A DNA stretch of 64,000 nucleotides. It comes from an uncultured Clostridium sp. GTDB lineage: Bacteria > Bacillota > Clostridia > TANB77 > CAG-508. Positions 1-10,763 of this stretch are shown here, piece after piece. Within the stretch, counting starts at the first letter, position 1, and each line of letters begins with the position of its first letter. Below the pieces are notes generated by a model, which had not been told where the DNA came from, made no database searches, and was given only the letters and a program-made list of their open reading frames with translations. A program made the position numbers and the translations under genes. The stretch is taken from contig CAMYVO010000002.1 of assembly GCA_947302485.1 (NCBI GenBank), forward strand, positions 62,001-126,000, given 5' to 3'.

Positions 1-368
1 AAAACAACTGATAATTCTAATGATCTTTTTGTCTCAGGATTTAAAATTGGATATTTTAAGTTTATTGAAGGTATTTCAATAGTTCCTACTACTTCATATC
101 CTTGGTACATTATTTTTTTCTTACCTGAAGTACCTGAAGATGTAGTTCCCTCGACTGTAGCAACTTCGTTTAATACATTACTTAAATCAGCATTTAAGTC
201 TGGTGCATCAACCTCTTCTTCAAATTGAGCTATTACATCAGATGTACTTTTATCTATATTCCATTTTTTATATACATCATATCCCAAAAACCCTAGTAAT
301 CCAACTATAGCTATTATAGCAATAATTAATAATACTGTAAGGAATTTACTATATTTACTATTAAACAT
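1..368 (-). CDS. Sortase family protein, N-terminal part (cut by window edge)
   Basis: The ATG at 368 follows GGAGTGATAAGT. The visible 122 codons give a short cytoplasmic start, one hydrophobic membrane anchor (about residues 8-28), an acidic linker, then GTIEIPSINLKYPIL, the beginning of a sortase fold as seen in class B/D enzymes. The catalytic His, Cys and Arg lie beyond the edge. Sortases are extracytoplasmic transpeptidases that anchor proteins to the cell wall or join pilin subunits. A second, complete sortase is at 25388-25975. The class is not certain because the active-site half is missing. Confidence 0.75.
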   Translation of the reverse strand, partial: MFNSKYSKFLTVLLIIAIIAIVGLLGFLGYDVYKKWNIDKSTSDVIAQFEEEVDAPDLNADLSNVLNEVATVEGTTSSGTSGKKKIMYQGYEVVGTIEIPSINLKYPILNPETKRSLELSVV

Positions 369-428
369 ACTTATCACTCCTTTTTCTCTTTCTTTATTAT
401 AACATATTTTTATTGTTTTGTTAAGATA

Positions 429-770
429 TTAATCAATTTTTGTCCCTAATTTTTTTCCTGCAAGCAAGTGAAAATGTAAATGTTTAACTTCTTGTCCTCC
501 ATCTTCTCCGCAATTTGTTACAATCCTAAAGCCCTTTTTATCTACACCAAACTCCTTAGCAATTTTATTAATCACTGTATACATTTTTCCTATTAATTCT
601 TCATCATCTTTTTTTATATCAAGTGCTGATTCAATATGTTTTTTAGGTATAACTAGTATATGAACTGGTGTTAAAGGATGAATATCATGAAATACTAATA
701 TTTCTTCATCTTCATATACAATTTTTGATGGTATTTCCTTATTTATTATTTTACAAAATATACAATCCAT
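429..770 (-). CDS. HIT family protein (HinT-like nucleotide hydrolase)
   Basis: 113 residues, the usual length of bacterial HinT. It starts MDCIFCKIINKEIPS, typical of the family, and carries the histidine triad HLHFHLL near residues 98-104. Family members hydrolyse adenosine 5'-phosphoramidates and related nucleotidyl compounds. It lies 11 bases downstream of alaS on the same strand, so the two are probably cotranscribed. Family assignment is firm; the physiological substrate is unknown. Confidence 0.93.
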   Translation of the reverse strand: MDCIFCKIINKEIPSKIVYEDEEILVFHDIHPLTPVHILVIPKKHIESALDIKKDDEELIGKMYTVINKIAKEFGVDKKGFRIVTNCGEDGGQEVKHLHFHLLAGKKLGTKID

Positions 771-781
771 ATTTTTCTCCT

Positions 782-2539
782 TTATTTTATTAGTATTGCT
801 TTAATTCTTCTAACTCCTGCAGAAGATGCTTCCTCTTTCTTTATTTTAAATGTTCCCATTTCTCCAGTATGTTTAACATGTGGTCCTCCACAGATTTCTT
901 TACTAAAATCTCCTATAGAATAAACTTTTACTTTATCTCCATATTTATTTTCAAAAAGTCCAATTGCTCCAGATTTTTTTGCTTCTTCTAATGTCATTTC
1001 TTCACAAGTAACTTTAAGGTCTTTTGCAATTTGTTCATTTACAATTCTTTCAACTTCTTCTAATTCTTCTTTTGTAACTTTTTGTGGATGAGAAAAGTCA
1101 AATCTTAATCTTTCTTCTGTAATATTTGAGCCTCTTTGTTTTGCATGTTCCCCTAATACTATTTGCAAAGCTTTATGTAAAAGGTGTGTTGCAGTATGAT
1201 ATTCTATAGTTTTTTCTGTTTGTTCTGCAAGTCCTCCTTTAAATTTTTGCTCAGAACCCATTCTTGATTTTTCTTGATGTTTTTTAAATAGTATGTCAAA
1301 TTTATCTAGTTCTATTTCAAATCCTTCTTCTTTGGCAAGTTCTTTGGTAATTTCTGGTGGAAATCCGAATGTTTCGTATAAACGAAATACTGTTTCTCCA
1401 TCTAATTTGTTTTTATTCTCTTCTCTAGCTTTTTCCACTTCTTTATGAAATTCTTTTTCACCATTTTCTAAGGTTTTAGTAAACTTATCTTTTTCCTCAA
1501 CAATTACTTGTATAATTTTTTCTTTTTTTTGCTCAAGTTCTGGATACATATCTTTTAATATTTGTATATTTAACTTAATAAGCTCTGGTAATTCTTCATA
1601 ATTTATACCTAATTTATTCAAATACCTAATCATTCTTCTAATTAATCTTCTTAATATGTATCCTCTATCTAAATTACTTGGCATTCCACCATCTGCTATT
1701 ATCATCATACTAGAACGAAGGTGTTCTGCAACAATTCTTCTACTTTGTATATCATCATTTTTAGAAAGTTTTTTTAGCTTGTCCATAACTAATGCAAAAA
1801 TTTCTGTATCATATGGTGTTTCTTTACCTTGCAAAAGCATATTAATTCTTTCTAATCCTAAACCAGTATCTACATTTTTTTGTTTTAATTTTTCATATGT
1901 ACCATCATCTTTCTTAAAATATTCCATAAATACATTGTTCCATATTTCAACATATTTACCGCAATCACAAGATGGATCACAATTTAAAGAACATTTAGGT
2001 TTTCCTGTATCATAAAACATTTCTGTATCTGGTCCGCAGGGTCCTTCTTCACCTGCTATCCACCAATTATTCTCTTTACCAAAAAAATATATATGATCTT
2101 TTGGCATTCCAACTTTTTCCCATATAGTTGATGTTTCTTCATCTTTTGGTGCATCTTTATCTCCAGCAAAGCATGTTACATATATCTTTTCTACTGGAAT
2201 TCCTAATTCCTTTGTTAAAAATTCAAAACTCATTTTAATAGATTCTTCTTTAAAATAGTCACCTAAAGACCAGTTACCTAGCATTTCAAAAAATGTCAAG
2301 TGACGATTATCTCCCACCTCGTCAATATCAACTGTTCTTAAACATTTTTGATAATCTGTTAATCTTCTTCCCTCTGGATGTGGTTCTCCAAGTAAGTATG
2401 GAACAAGTGGATGCATTCCAGCTGTTGTAAATAATACAGATGGATCATTTTCTGGAATTAGAGGTGCACTTGGTATTACTTTATGTCCATGATTTTTAAA
2501 ATAATTTAAATATTTATTTCTAATTTCAATTGCGGTCAT
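782..2539 (-). CDS. alaS: Alanyl-tRNA synthetase, short form
   Basis: 585 residues against about 875 in the usual enzyme. The class II aminoacylation core is complete (FTTAGMHPLVPYLLGEPHP near the start, EEGPCGPDTEMFYD, GLGLERI), and the editing site is present as HTATH (about residue 448) and CGGPH (about residue 550). The beta-barrel segment that normally carries FYAESGGQVGD before HTATH is absent, and the protein ends right after the editing domain, so the C-Ala domain is also missing. It also has a cysteine-rich insertion (CSLNCDPSCDCGK). Short forms like this occur in some reduced bacteria. It should charge tRNA-Ala; whether it is the only AlaRS cannot be seen here. Confidence 0.93.
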   Translation of the reverse strand: MTAIEIRNKYLNYFKNHGHKVIPSAPLIPENDPSVLFTTAGMHPLVPYLLGEPHPEGRRLTDYQKCLRTVDIDEVGDNRHLTFFEMLGNWSLGDYFKEESIKMSFEFLTKELGIPVEKIYVTCFAGDKDAPKDEETSTIWEKVGMPKDHIYFFGKENNWWIAGEEGPCGPDTEMFYDTGKPKCSLNCDPSCDCGKYVEIWNNVFMEYFKKDDGTYEKLKQKNVDTGLGLERINMLLQGKETPYDTEIFALVMDKLKKLSKNDDIQSRRIVAEHLRSSMMIIADGGMPSNLDRGYILRRLIRRMIRYLNKLGINYEELPELIKLNIQILKDMYPELEQKKEKIIQVIVEEKDKFTKTLENGEKEFHKEVEKAREENKNKLDGETVFRLYETFGFPPEITKELAKEEGFEIELDKFDILFKKHQEKSRMGSEQKFKGGLAEQTEKTIEYHTATHLLHKALQIVLGEHAKQRGSNITEERLRFDFSHPQKVTKEELEEVERIVNEQIAKDLKVTCEEMTLEEAKKSGAIGLFENKYGDKVKVYSIGDFSKEICGGPHVKHTGEMGTFKIKKEEASSAGVRRIKAILIK

Positions 2540-2645
2540 AATATCTCCTTTTATTTTTTAATTACTGCATAAAATTATATTACATTCATCGTAAAAAATC
2601 AAGAAATATGAAGCTATTTTTCGATTTAGATGTATTAGTTAGATA

Positions 2646-2823
2646 TAAGCATACTATATAAAAATTGAAAAAAACGAATTGAAAGTAAATGAGATAGAAA
2701 TTCTTTATTAATTTTATGGAAAGAGTTCAAGCTTGCCTTGGAAGGGAGCCATAAAATTGATTTAGAATTTCTTCGAGATTTAGCTTGAACGAGCATTTTT
2801 GAAATTTTTATATAGTATGCTTA
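2646..2823. repeat. 178-bp inverted-repeat element in the alaS-asd gap
   Basis: Perfect outer arms at 2646-2666 and 2803-2823 (21 nt, beginning TAAGCATACTATATAAAA). Inner arms at 2696-2719 and 2749-2772 pair over 24 nt with three mismatches. There is no open reading frame inside. It fills most of the 353-base gap between alaS and asd, which otherwise holds nothing I recognise apart from the asd ribosome binding site. It could be a small non-autonomous mobile element or a structured RNA; no clear target duplication is visible beyond a possible TA. Confidence 0.7.
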
Positions 2824-2892
2824 ATAAATAACCTATGTTTTTCTTCTATACTATAAAAAATATTCATATATTTACAAGAGGTGTTATATTAT

Positions 2893-3923
<1,031 letters not shown>

Positions 3924-3927
3924 TTAA

Positions 3928-5139
3928 TTAAGCTTTAGTTATTTGTATTTTTAAATCATCTGTTTTACTAATAATCTCTTTGTATTCTCTAGATTTTCCC
4001 CTTAATTTATTAATATTTTTTATTAAACATTCTATTAAATAATCTACATCTTCTTTTGTATTTTCTCTTCCAAATGTAATTCTTAACGATCCATAAGCAT
4101 CATCTTTTTCAAGTCCTATTGCTGTTAATACATGTGATGGTTCTGACAAACCAGATGAGCAAGCTGATCCACTCGATGCGCAAATTCCAAATTTATCTAG
4201 ATATAAAATTAAAGCTTCAGCATCTATATATTTAAATGATATATTTGCATTTCCTGGTAATCTATCAGTTTTATGCCCATTTAATTTTGTATATGATATT
4301 TTTTTAGTTACCTCTAAAATGTAATAATCTCTTAGTTCTTTTAAATTTTTATTATATTCTTCTATCTCCTTATTTGCAAGTTCTAATGCTCTTGCCATTC
4401 CTACAATGCCTGGAACATTCTCAGTTCCTGCTCTTCTATCTAATTCTTGATGTCCACCATCTTGAATTTTATCAATCTTCACCCCTTCTTTTATATATAT
4501 AGCTCCCATACCTTTTGGGCCATAGAATTTATGAGCTGACATTGAAAGCATATCTATCTTCATATCTTCTACATTTATTTTAATATTGCCCATAGCTTGA
4601 ACCGCATCTGTATGAAAATATATTTTATGTTTCTTTGCGATTTTACCTATTTCATTTATATCTTGAATAGTTCCTATTTCATTATTTGCAAACATTACAC
4701 TAATTAAAATTGTATTTTCTGTTATTGAATTTTCTAGATCTTGCAAGTTAATTTTACCTTCTTTATCAACATTTAAATAAGTTACTTCAAATCCATCCTT
4801 CTCTAAATGTTGACATGTATGAAGTACAGCTGGATGTTCTATTTTTGTCGTAATTATATGATTACCTTTTTCTCTATTTGCATATGCTACACCTTTAATT
4901 GCTAAATTATCACTTTCACTACCACATGAGGTAAAACAAATTTCTTTTGGGCTTTTTGCTCCTATAATCCTTGCAATTTTTGCTCTAGATTTCTCAACTG
5001 CTTTTCTATTATCTCTTCCAATAGTATAAATTGATGAAGGATTTCCATAACTTAAATTAAAATATGGTATCATTTCACACATTACTTCTTCTCTAACTTT
5101 TGTAGTTGCTGCATGATCAAAATAATAGACTTTACTCAT
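3928..5139 (-). CDS. Cysteine desulfurase (IscS/NifS class V aminotransferase)
   Basis: PLP enzyme that removes sulfur from cysteine for Fe-S cluster and thio-modification pathways. It starts with the class motif YFDHAATT, carries the PLP lysine in SAHKFYGPKG and the active-site cysteine in SSGSACSSG within a long loop, as in IscS-type (group I) enzymes. It is 403 residues from the second ATG (MSKVYY), which sits about 10 bases after AAAGGA; the first ATG two codons earlier is too close to that site. It stands alone after the ileS terminator. Fe-S supply fits the hydrogenase genes elsewhere in the window. The specific sulfur acceptor is not evident. Confidence 0.93.
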   Translation of the reverse strand: MSKVYYFDHAATTKVREEVMCEMIPYFNLSYGNPSSIYTIGRDNRKAVEKSRAKIARIIGAKSPKEICFTSCGSESDNLAIKGVAYANREKGNHIITTKIEHPAVLHTCQHLEKDGFEVTYLNVDKEGKINLQDLENSITENTILISVMFANNEIGTIQDINEIGKIAKKHKIYFHTDAVQAMGNIKINVEDMKIDMLSMSAHKFYGPKGMGAIYIKEGVKIDKIQDGGHQELDRRAGTENVPGIVGMARALELANKEIEEYNKNLKELRDYYILEVTKKISYTKLNGHKTDRLPGNANISFKYIDAEALILYLDKFGICASSGSACSSGLSEPSHVLTAIGLEKDDAYGSLRITFGRENTKEDVDYLIECLIKNINKLRGKSREYKEIISKTDDLKIQITKA

Positions 5140-5200
5140 ATGCATTTTCCTTTCGAATTAATCTTCTTTTCTATTATATGCAAAATAGCTTAATTTATTA

Positions 5201-5243
5201 AAATAGACAAGAATGGATTATGAATTTCCATTCTTGTCTATTT
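5201..5243 (-). terminator. Terminator after ileS
   Basis: A perfect 17-bp stem (5201-5217 with 5227-5243) and a 9-base loop, placed between the ileS stop and the cysteine desulfurase start. Confidence 0.85.
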
Positions 5244-5262
5244 ACAACTTGTAATATATTAA

Positions 5263-8034
5263 TTATTTTAATGCCTCACTACATTTATGACATATACTAG
5301 GATTATCTTTATCTTCTCCGACTGTTTCAGAATACATCCAACATCTTTCGCACTTTTGTCCTGGTGCTGTTTCAATATGGATTTTCATTTTATCAGTGTC
5401 GACATTTTCAATATCTAAATCTGAAACTATAAACACTGTTAATAATATATCTCTATTATTATTTAAAAATTCATATTCTTCTTCTGATGCAGATAAAATA
5501 ACTTTAGCATTTAATGAATGTCCTATTATTTTTTCTGCTCTTTTCACTTCTAGCTCTTTTGCAACTTCTTCTTTTATTTTTATTATTCTATTCCATTTTT
5601 CATCAAGTTTTAAATCATCATATTCTTTTTTTGCCTCTGGCCATTTTTCAAGCATTATACTGTCAGGATTTTCTCCAACTTTGTGAGGCATATATTTCCA
5701 TATTTCCTCTGCTGTATAGCATGTCATAGGAGCAATTATTCTAACCAAAGCACTTAATATTTCATACATTACACTTTGAGCTGCTTTTCTTTCTATACTT
5801 TCTTTTTTTGTAGTATATAACCTATCTTTTATTATATCTAAATAAAAGTTACTCATTTCAACTACACAAAAAGTATTAATTGCTTGATAAGCCTTGTCAA
5901 AATCATATTCATCAAATGCTTTAGTACATGTTCTTATTAATGAATTTAATTTTAATAATGCCCATTTATCAATTTCTAGTAAATCATCATATTTTACAGG
6001 ATTATTAACATCAAAATCACTTATGTTTCCTAAGATATATCTTGCAGTATTACGTATTTTTCTGTATACTTCTGCAACTTGCTTAATAATACCTTTTGAT
6101 ATGCTAACATCTGATGTGTAATCTGAAGATAAAGCCCATAGTCTTAAAATGTCTGCACCGAACTCATTAATTAATTCCATTGGATCTATACCATTTCCAA
6201 GGCTTTTAGACATCTTTCTTCCCTGTTCATCTACTACATATCCATGTGTTACAACTTCTTTGTATGGTGCTTTTCCTTTTGTTGCAACAGATGTAAGAAG
6301 TGATGATTGGAACCAACCTCTATATTGGTCACTACCTTCAAGATATAGATTTGCTTCTGGAAGTCCTCTTTCTACTAATACAGATTCATGTGTTGAACCA
6401 GAATCAAACCAAACATCCATAATATCTGTTTCTTTTTCGAATTCACTGCATCCACATTCTGGGCATTTTGCACCTTCTGGCATAAGTTCTGAGGCTTCCA
6501 ATTCAAACCATGCATTGGTTCCTTTTTCTCTAACAATATTTTGTACTTTATCTAAACTTCCTTCTGTAACATATTCTTTCTCACAGTTTTTACAATAGAA
6601 TATTGGAAGTGGAACTCCCCAAGTTCTTTGACGTGAAATGCACCAATCATTACGATCTTCAATCATCTTTGTAATTCTTTCTTCTCCCCATGTTGGAAGC
6701 CATTTTACTTTTTTTATAGCTTCTATAGCCTCTTTTCTAAATCCATCTACAGATGCAAACCATTGACTTGTTGCTCTGTATATTACTGGTTTTTTACATC
6801 TCCAACAATGTGGATATGAGTGTTTTATTTCTTGTTTTGCAAGTAAGAAGTTATTTTCTTCTAACCATTTTATAATTTCTTTATCAGATTTTGCATAAAA
6901 CATTCCAGCAAATGGTCCAGCTTCTTCTGTTTGATGCCCTTTACTATCTACAGCAACTACCATCTCTAATCCATTTTTTAATCCACAAAGGTAGTCTTCT
7001 TTACCATATCCAGGAGCTGTATGTACTGCACCTGTACCAGTGTCTAATTCAACAAGTATTGTATCATTACTTCCAAGTACAACTTTAGATTCTCTTCTCA
7101 TAAAAGGATGTTTACATTTTATGCCTTCTAAATCTTTTCCTTCATATTCATTAAGAATTGAGTATTCTTCTATCTTAGCTATTTTCATTACTTCTTCTAC
7201 AAGCTCTGAAGCAATTATTAGCTTATCTCCTCTAGCATCTACTAAACTATATTTAAAATCAGGTCCAATTGTTATACCTGTATTTCCAGGTAGTGTCCAA
7301 GGAGTTGTTGTCCAAATTACTACATATGCATCTCTTTCATCAAATAATCCTTTTGCTTCAATTACAGGGAATTTAACATATGCAGTATTTGATTTAACAT
7401 CTTTATATTCAATTTCTGCTTCTGCAAGTGCTGTTTCACAATCTGTACACCAATAAACAGGTTTTAAACCTTTATATATATATCCTTTTTTGTACATATC
7501 ACCGAAAACGCCAATTTGTTTTGCTTCCATTTTTGGATCATATGTTATATATGGATTTTTCCAATCAGCTAAAACCCCTAATCTTTTAAATCCTTCTATT
7601 TGTTTTTCTTTAAATTCTTTAGTAAACTCCTTACAAGTGTCTCTAAATGTTGTTACTGGAATTTCATCTCTATTTAATCCTAATTTCTCAATTGCTTTTT
7701 TTTCAGTAGGCATTCCATGTGTATCGAATCCTGGAATAAATGGAGTATAGTATCCTTTTAAATTTTTATACCTTACTATAGCATCTTTTAAAACTTTATT
7801 TAACGCATGACCTGTATGTATTTGTCCATTTGCATATGGAGGTCCATCATGAAGTACAAAAGGCTCGTTTCCTTCATTCTTTTTTAACATCTTTTCATAC
7901 AAATCTTTTTCAAAAACATCTTCTAATATCTTTGGTTCATTTTCAGGTAGATTTCCTCTCATTGGAAAATCTGTTTTTGGCAGGTTTAATGTTTTTCCAT
8001 AATCTTTTTTTTCTTCACAATTCTCACACATCAT
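5263..8034 (-). CDS. ileS: Isoleucyl-tRNA synthetase
   Basis: Class I synthetase of 923 residues. The HIGH-type signature PYANGQIHTGHALNK is near residue 68-82 and KMSKSLGNG near residue 600, with the editing (CP1) region between them (WTTTPWTLPGNTG). The C-terminus carries the zinc-binding CERCWMYSETVG...CHKCSEAL found in bacterial-type IleRS. The start lies after AGGGGAG. Expression is controlled by the T-box leader directly upstream, which senses uncharged tRNA-Ile, and a strong hairpin ends the transcript. Confidence 0.98.
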   Translation of the reverse strand: MMCENCEEKKDYGKTLNLPKTDFPMRGNLPENEPKILEDVFEKDLYEKMLKKNEGNEPFVLHDGPPYANGQIHTGHALNKVLKDAIVRYKNLKGYYTPFIPGFDTHGMPTEKKAIEKLGLNRDEIPVTTFRDTCKEFTKEFKEKQIEGFKRLGVLADWKNPYITYDPKMEAKQIGVFGDMYKKGYIYKGLKPVYWCTDCETALAEAEIEYKDVKSNTAYVKFPVIEAKGLFDERDAYVVIWTTTPWTLPGNTGITIGPDFKYSLVDARGDKLIIASELVEEVMKIAKIEEYSILNEYEGKDLEGIKCKHPFMRRESKVVLGSNDTILVELDTGTGAVHTAPGYGKEDYLCGLKNGLEMVVAVDSKGHQTEEAGPFAGMFYAKSDKEIIKWLEENNFLLAKQEIKHSYPHCWRCKKPVIYRATSQWFASVDGFRKEAIEAIKKVKWLPTWGEERITKMIEDRNDWCISRQRTWGVPLPIFYCKNCEKEYVTEGSLDKVQNIVREKGTNAWFELEASELMPEGAKCPECGCSEFEKETDIMDVWFDSGSTHESVLVERGLPEANLYLEGSDQYRGWFQSSLLTSVATKGKAPYKEVVTHGYVVDEQGRKMSKSLGNGIDPMELINEFGADILRLWALSSDYTSDVSISKGIIKQVAEVYRKIRNTARYILGNISDFDVNNPVKYDDLLEIDKWALLKLNSLIRTCTKAFDEYDFDKAYQAINTFCVVEMSNFYLDIIKDRLYTTKKESIERKAAQSVMYEILSALVRIIAPMTCYTAEEIWKYMPHKVGENPDSIMLEKWPEAKKEYDDLKLDEKWNRIIKIKEEVAKELEVKRAEKIIGHSLNAKVILSASEEEYEFLNNNRDILLTVFIVSDLDIENVDTDKMKIHIETAPGQKCERCWMYSETVGEDKDNPSICHKCSEALK

Positions 8035-8065
8035 CTTTTCTCCCCTTTATATGATAATTAATAAT

Positions 8066-8310
8066 CAAAAAACCTCCCCCTTCAATAAGGGCGAGGTCTA
8101 TTTCGCGGTACCACCTTAATTTATATATCAATACTAATACTAATATATCTTAATATCTTTAACGCAAGATTTACGACTTATACTACTTTATTTTTCACAT
8201 AAGCAACTGATAAGGTGATAATAAATAAGTAATTTCCTACTAGAATCTCAGCAAATTATCTAGCTCTCTGTTGGTTTTTCTTATTTACCTTGTCCCTGTC
8301 CTTGTTTTTC
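8066..8310 (-). promoter_or_regulatory. T-box riboswitch (isoleucine) controlling ileS
   Basis: Read on the minus strand, the T-box sequence TTAAGGTGGTACCGCG lies at 8119-8104. It is followed by an ACCTCGCCCTT / AAGGGGGAGGT terminator with a T run at about 8098-8066. Upstream, Stem I is closed by AAGGT/ACCTT and TAAATAAG/CTTATTTA. The specifier triplet on the 3' side is ATC (8219-8217) followed by A, an isoleucine codon. AGAGA and the other Stem I elements lie between. The known mechanism is that uncharged tRNA-Ile stabilises the antiterminator. Confidence 0.93.
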
Positions 8311-8321
8311 AATATGAATAC

Positions 8322-8350
8322 ATACTAACATTTTTTTTTAGCATTTGCAA
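8322..8350 (-). promoter_or_regulatory. Promoter of the T-box-ileS transcript
   Basis: On the minus strand TTGCAA (8350-8345), a 17-base spacer and TAGTAT (8327-8322), just before the leader RNA. It is back to back with the promoter of the gene at 8430. Confidence 0.6.
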
Positions 8351-8367
8351 TAGATTAGGATAAAAAT

Positions 8368-8396
8368 TTGAAAATTCCTTAAAATTATGGTATAAT
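8368..8396 (+). promoter_or_regulatory. Strong sigma-A promoter for the gene at 8430
   Basis: TTGAAA, 17 bases, TATAAT, followed by AAAGGAGGG before the start codon. Confidence 0.8.
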
Positions 8397-8429
8397 AAAA
8401 GTAATTTCTAGTAAAGGAGGGTTAGTTAT

Positions 8430-8729
8430 ATGGCTGAAGCAATAGCATTGTCTGCCAAGCGGATTGCTGAAATGTATCCTCCTAGTGATTCTTCCTATGC
8501 CGCAAAAACAGCATGGAAAGCACTAGATAAAGGATTAACCATAGCAGCAATCATTGACGAAGAATTTGCAAAATATTCGCAAGATATTCGATTCCTTTAT
8601 AAGAAGAGTGAGGAATTGCTGAAACTCATGTATTCTCATCAAGGAATTGTCAAGATGGAATACGTTGTCGATCACAATTTTCTTTCAGAAAATAAGTTGA
8701 TCGTTGCATTTTCCGTCATAAGCATCTAA
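8430..8729 (+). CDS. Unknown small protein, atypical codon use, in-frame CGG
   Basis: 99 residues, not recognised. No membrane segment; predicted mostly helical (MAEAIALSAKRIAEMY, then KALDKGLTIAAIIDEEF). It has its own near-consensus promoter, a strong AAAGGAGGG site and a terminator, so it is a monocistronic gene between two minus-strand operons. Its codons are unlike its neighbours (GCC, GTC, CTC, CTG, TCG, ATC), suggesting transfer or different selection. Codon 11 is CGG. If CGG caused +1 shifting here, translation would stop after about 20 further residues, so either CGG is read as Arg in this gene or expression is limited at this codon. Confidence 0.7.
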   Translation: MAEAIALSAKRIAEMYPPSDSSYAAKTAWKALDKGLTIAAIIDEEFAKYSQDIRFLYKKSEELLKLMYSHQGIVKMEYVVDHNFLSENKLIVAFSVISI

Positions 8730-8734
8730 CCAAC

Positions 8735-8767
8735 AAGCCAGTGGGGTGTTTCTCACCTCACTGGCTT
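8735..8767 (+). terminator. Terminator of the gene at 8430
   Basis: AAGCCAGTGGGGTG pairs with CACCTCACTGGCTT (14 bp with one G-T pair) just after the stop. It also lies beyond the end of clpX on the other strand. Confidence 0.75.
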
Positions 8768-8776
8768 CATTATATT

Positions 8777-10093
8777 TTATGCCGTTTCTTCTTTTTTAGC
8801 TGGTATAGCTTTTTTCTTTTTCACTGTCTTTTTTACTTTTTTATTTTCGTTAATAATTACTTCTGGAGGTACTCCTTCTCTTACTGTCTTTTCTGTAATT
8901 ATACATTTTTCTATTTTTGGATTTGATGGTATTTCAAACATTATATCTCTCATAATATCTTCAATAATAGAACGAAGTCCTCTTGCTCCAGTATTTCTTT
9001 CAATTGCCTTTTCTACAATTACTTCTAAAGCTTCTTTTTCAAATTCAAGTTCCACATCATCTAGTTCAAATAGCTTTTTATATTGTTTTACTAAAGAATT
9101 TTTTGGCTCTGTTATAATTTTTATTAAAGATTCCTTATCTAGTTCTCTTAATGTAGATATTATTGGAAGTCTTCCAACAAATTCTGGAATAAGTCCAAAT
9201 TTAAGTAAATCTTGTGGTAATAACTTTTCATAGATTTTATATTTATCTATTTCTGTTTTACTTTCTATTTTAGCTCCAAATCCAATTGCTTTTTTACCTA
9301 TTCTATCATTAATAATTTTATCTAATCCTTCAAATGCTCCTCCACATATAAATAATATATTTTGTGTATTAATTTGAAGAAATTCTTGATGTGGATGTTT
9401 TCTTCCTCCTTGTGGTGGTACAGATGCAACAGTTCCTTCAATTATTTTTAATAAAGCTTGTTGTACGCCTTCACCGCTTACATCTCTTGTAATAGATGGG
9501 TTTTCAGACTTTCTAGTTATTTTATCAATCTCGTCTATATATATAATCCCTTTTTCTGCTTTTTCAATATCATAATCTGAAGCTTGAATTAGTTTAAGTA
9601 AAATATTTTCAACATCTTCTCCTACATATCCCGCTTCTGTTAATGTTGTTGCATCAGCAATTGCAAATGGTACATTTAAAATTCTTGCTAGTGTTTGTGC
9701 TAGTAAAGTTTTACCACATCCTGTAGGTCCTAATAATAAAACATTACTTTTTTGTATTTCTACATCATCTAACATATCTTCATGATTTATTCTTTTATAA
9801 TGATTATATACCGCAACAGATAATGTTTTTTTAGCATCTTCCTGTCCAATTACATAATCATTCAAAATTGCCATTATTTCTGCAGGATTAGGTAATCTCC
9901 CATCTTCATTTGCTAAGGTATACTCTTCTTCGCTTCCATCAAAATATTCTTCTTCGATTATACTTTTACATATATCTACACACTCATCGCAAATATATAC
10001 ACCTGGTCCTGCTACAATCTTTCTTACATTTTCTTGTGCTTTACCACAAAATGAGCATTTTATACTTTTATTTGTTCCTTCTTTTTTTGGCAT
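8777..10093 (-). CDS. clpX: ATP-dependent Clp protease ATP-binding subunit ClpX
   Basis: 438-residue AAA+ unfoldase that feeds substrates to ClpP. It has the N-terminal C4 zinc domain (Cys13, 16, 35, 38), Walker A GPTGCGKT at 122-129, pore loop GYVGED, Walker [11 protein letters not shown], the RKH loop ([10 protein letters not shown]) and sensor 2 NTGARGLR. The C-terminal 25 residues are a lysine-rich tail beyond the usual end. It lies downstream of clpP with a 49-base gap, in the order tig-clpP-clpX seen in many bacteria. Confidence 0.98.
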   Translation of the reverse strand: MPKKEGTNKSIKCSFCGKAQENVRKIVAGPGVYICDECVDICKSIIEEEYFDGSEEEYTLANEDGRLPNPAEIMAILNDYVIGQEDAKKTLSVAVYNHYKRINHEDMLDDVEIQKSNVLLLGPTGCGKTLLAQTLARILNVPFAIADATTLTEAGYVGEDVENILLKLIQASDYDIEKAEKGIIYIDEIDKITRKSENPSITRDVSGEGVQQALLKIIEGTVASVPPQGGRKHPHQEFLQINTQNILFICGGAFEGLDKIINDRIGKKAIGFGAKIESKTEIDKYKIYEKLLPQDLLKFGLIPEFVGRLPIISTLRELDKESLIKIITEPKNSLVKQYKKLFELDDVELEFEKEALEVIVEKAIERNTGARGLRSIIEDIMRDIMFEIPSNPKIEKCIITEKTVREGVPPEVIINENKKVKKTVKKKKAIPAKKEETA

Positions 10094-10142
10094 TTAGTGC
10101 CCCCCTTAAATATTGTTTTTTATCTTACGTATTTATTTATAA

Positions 10143-10736
10143 TTATCTTTCCATAATTCCGTCAATTAGTCCATATTCTAAAGCTTCTTTAGCTGTCATA
10201 TAATTATCTCTTTCTGTATCACGATTAATTACTTCTAAACTCTGACCTGTTTTTTCACTTAAAATTTTATTTAGTTTTTCTCTTGTTCTTACCATATGGT
10301 CTGCATGTATTTTAATTTCTGTTGTTTGCCCTGCAAGTCCTCCTTGAATTAATGGTTGATGAATTAATATTTCTGCATTTGGAGTAGCATATCTTTTTCC
10401 TTTTTCTCCACATGCTAGAAGTACAGCTCCCATACTTGCTGCCATTCCAACACATATTGTTGAAACTGGACATTTAATATAGTTCATTGTATCAACTATA
10501 GCCATTCCATCTGTTATTGATCCCCCTGGACTATTGATATATAAATAAATTTCTTTATCTGGATCTTCTGACTCTAAAAATAATAACTGTGCTACAACTA
10601 GGCTTGCAGAAGTAGCATCTACTTGTTCTCCTAAAAATATAATTCTGTCTTTTAATAATCTTGAAAAAATATCGTAAGATCTTTCTCCTTTACTTGTTTG
10701 TTCTACGACATAAGGTACTAAACTATTTTTCTCCAT
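10143..10736 (-). CDS. clpP: ATP-dependent Clp protease proteolytic subunit ClpP
   Basis: 197-residue serine peptidase that forms the tetradecameric chamber for ClpX and ClpC (both encoded in this window). The catalytic triad is visible as Ser101 in GMAASMGA, His126 in ILIHQPL and Asp173 in NRDTERD. The oxyanion glycines are in NSPGGS. The start follows GGGAGGAAATTTAAA. Confidence 0.98.
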   Translation of the reverse strand: MEKNSLVPYVVEQTSKGERSYDIFSRLLKDRIIFLGEQVDATSASLVVAQLLFLESEDPDKEIYLYINSPGGSITDGMAIVDTMNYIKCPVSTICVGMAASMGAVLLACGEKGKRYATPNAEILIHQPLIQGGLAGQTTEIKIHADHMVRTREKLNKILSEKTGQSLEVINRDTERDNYMTAKEALEYGLIDGIMER

Positions 10737-10763
10737 TTTAAATTTCCTCCCTCATACTTAAAA

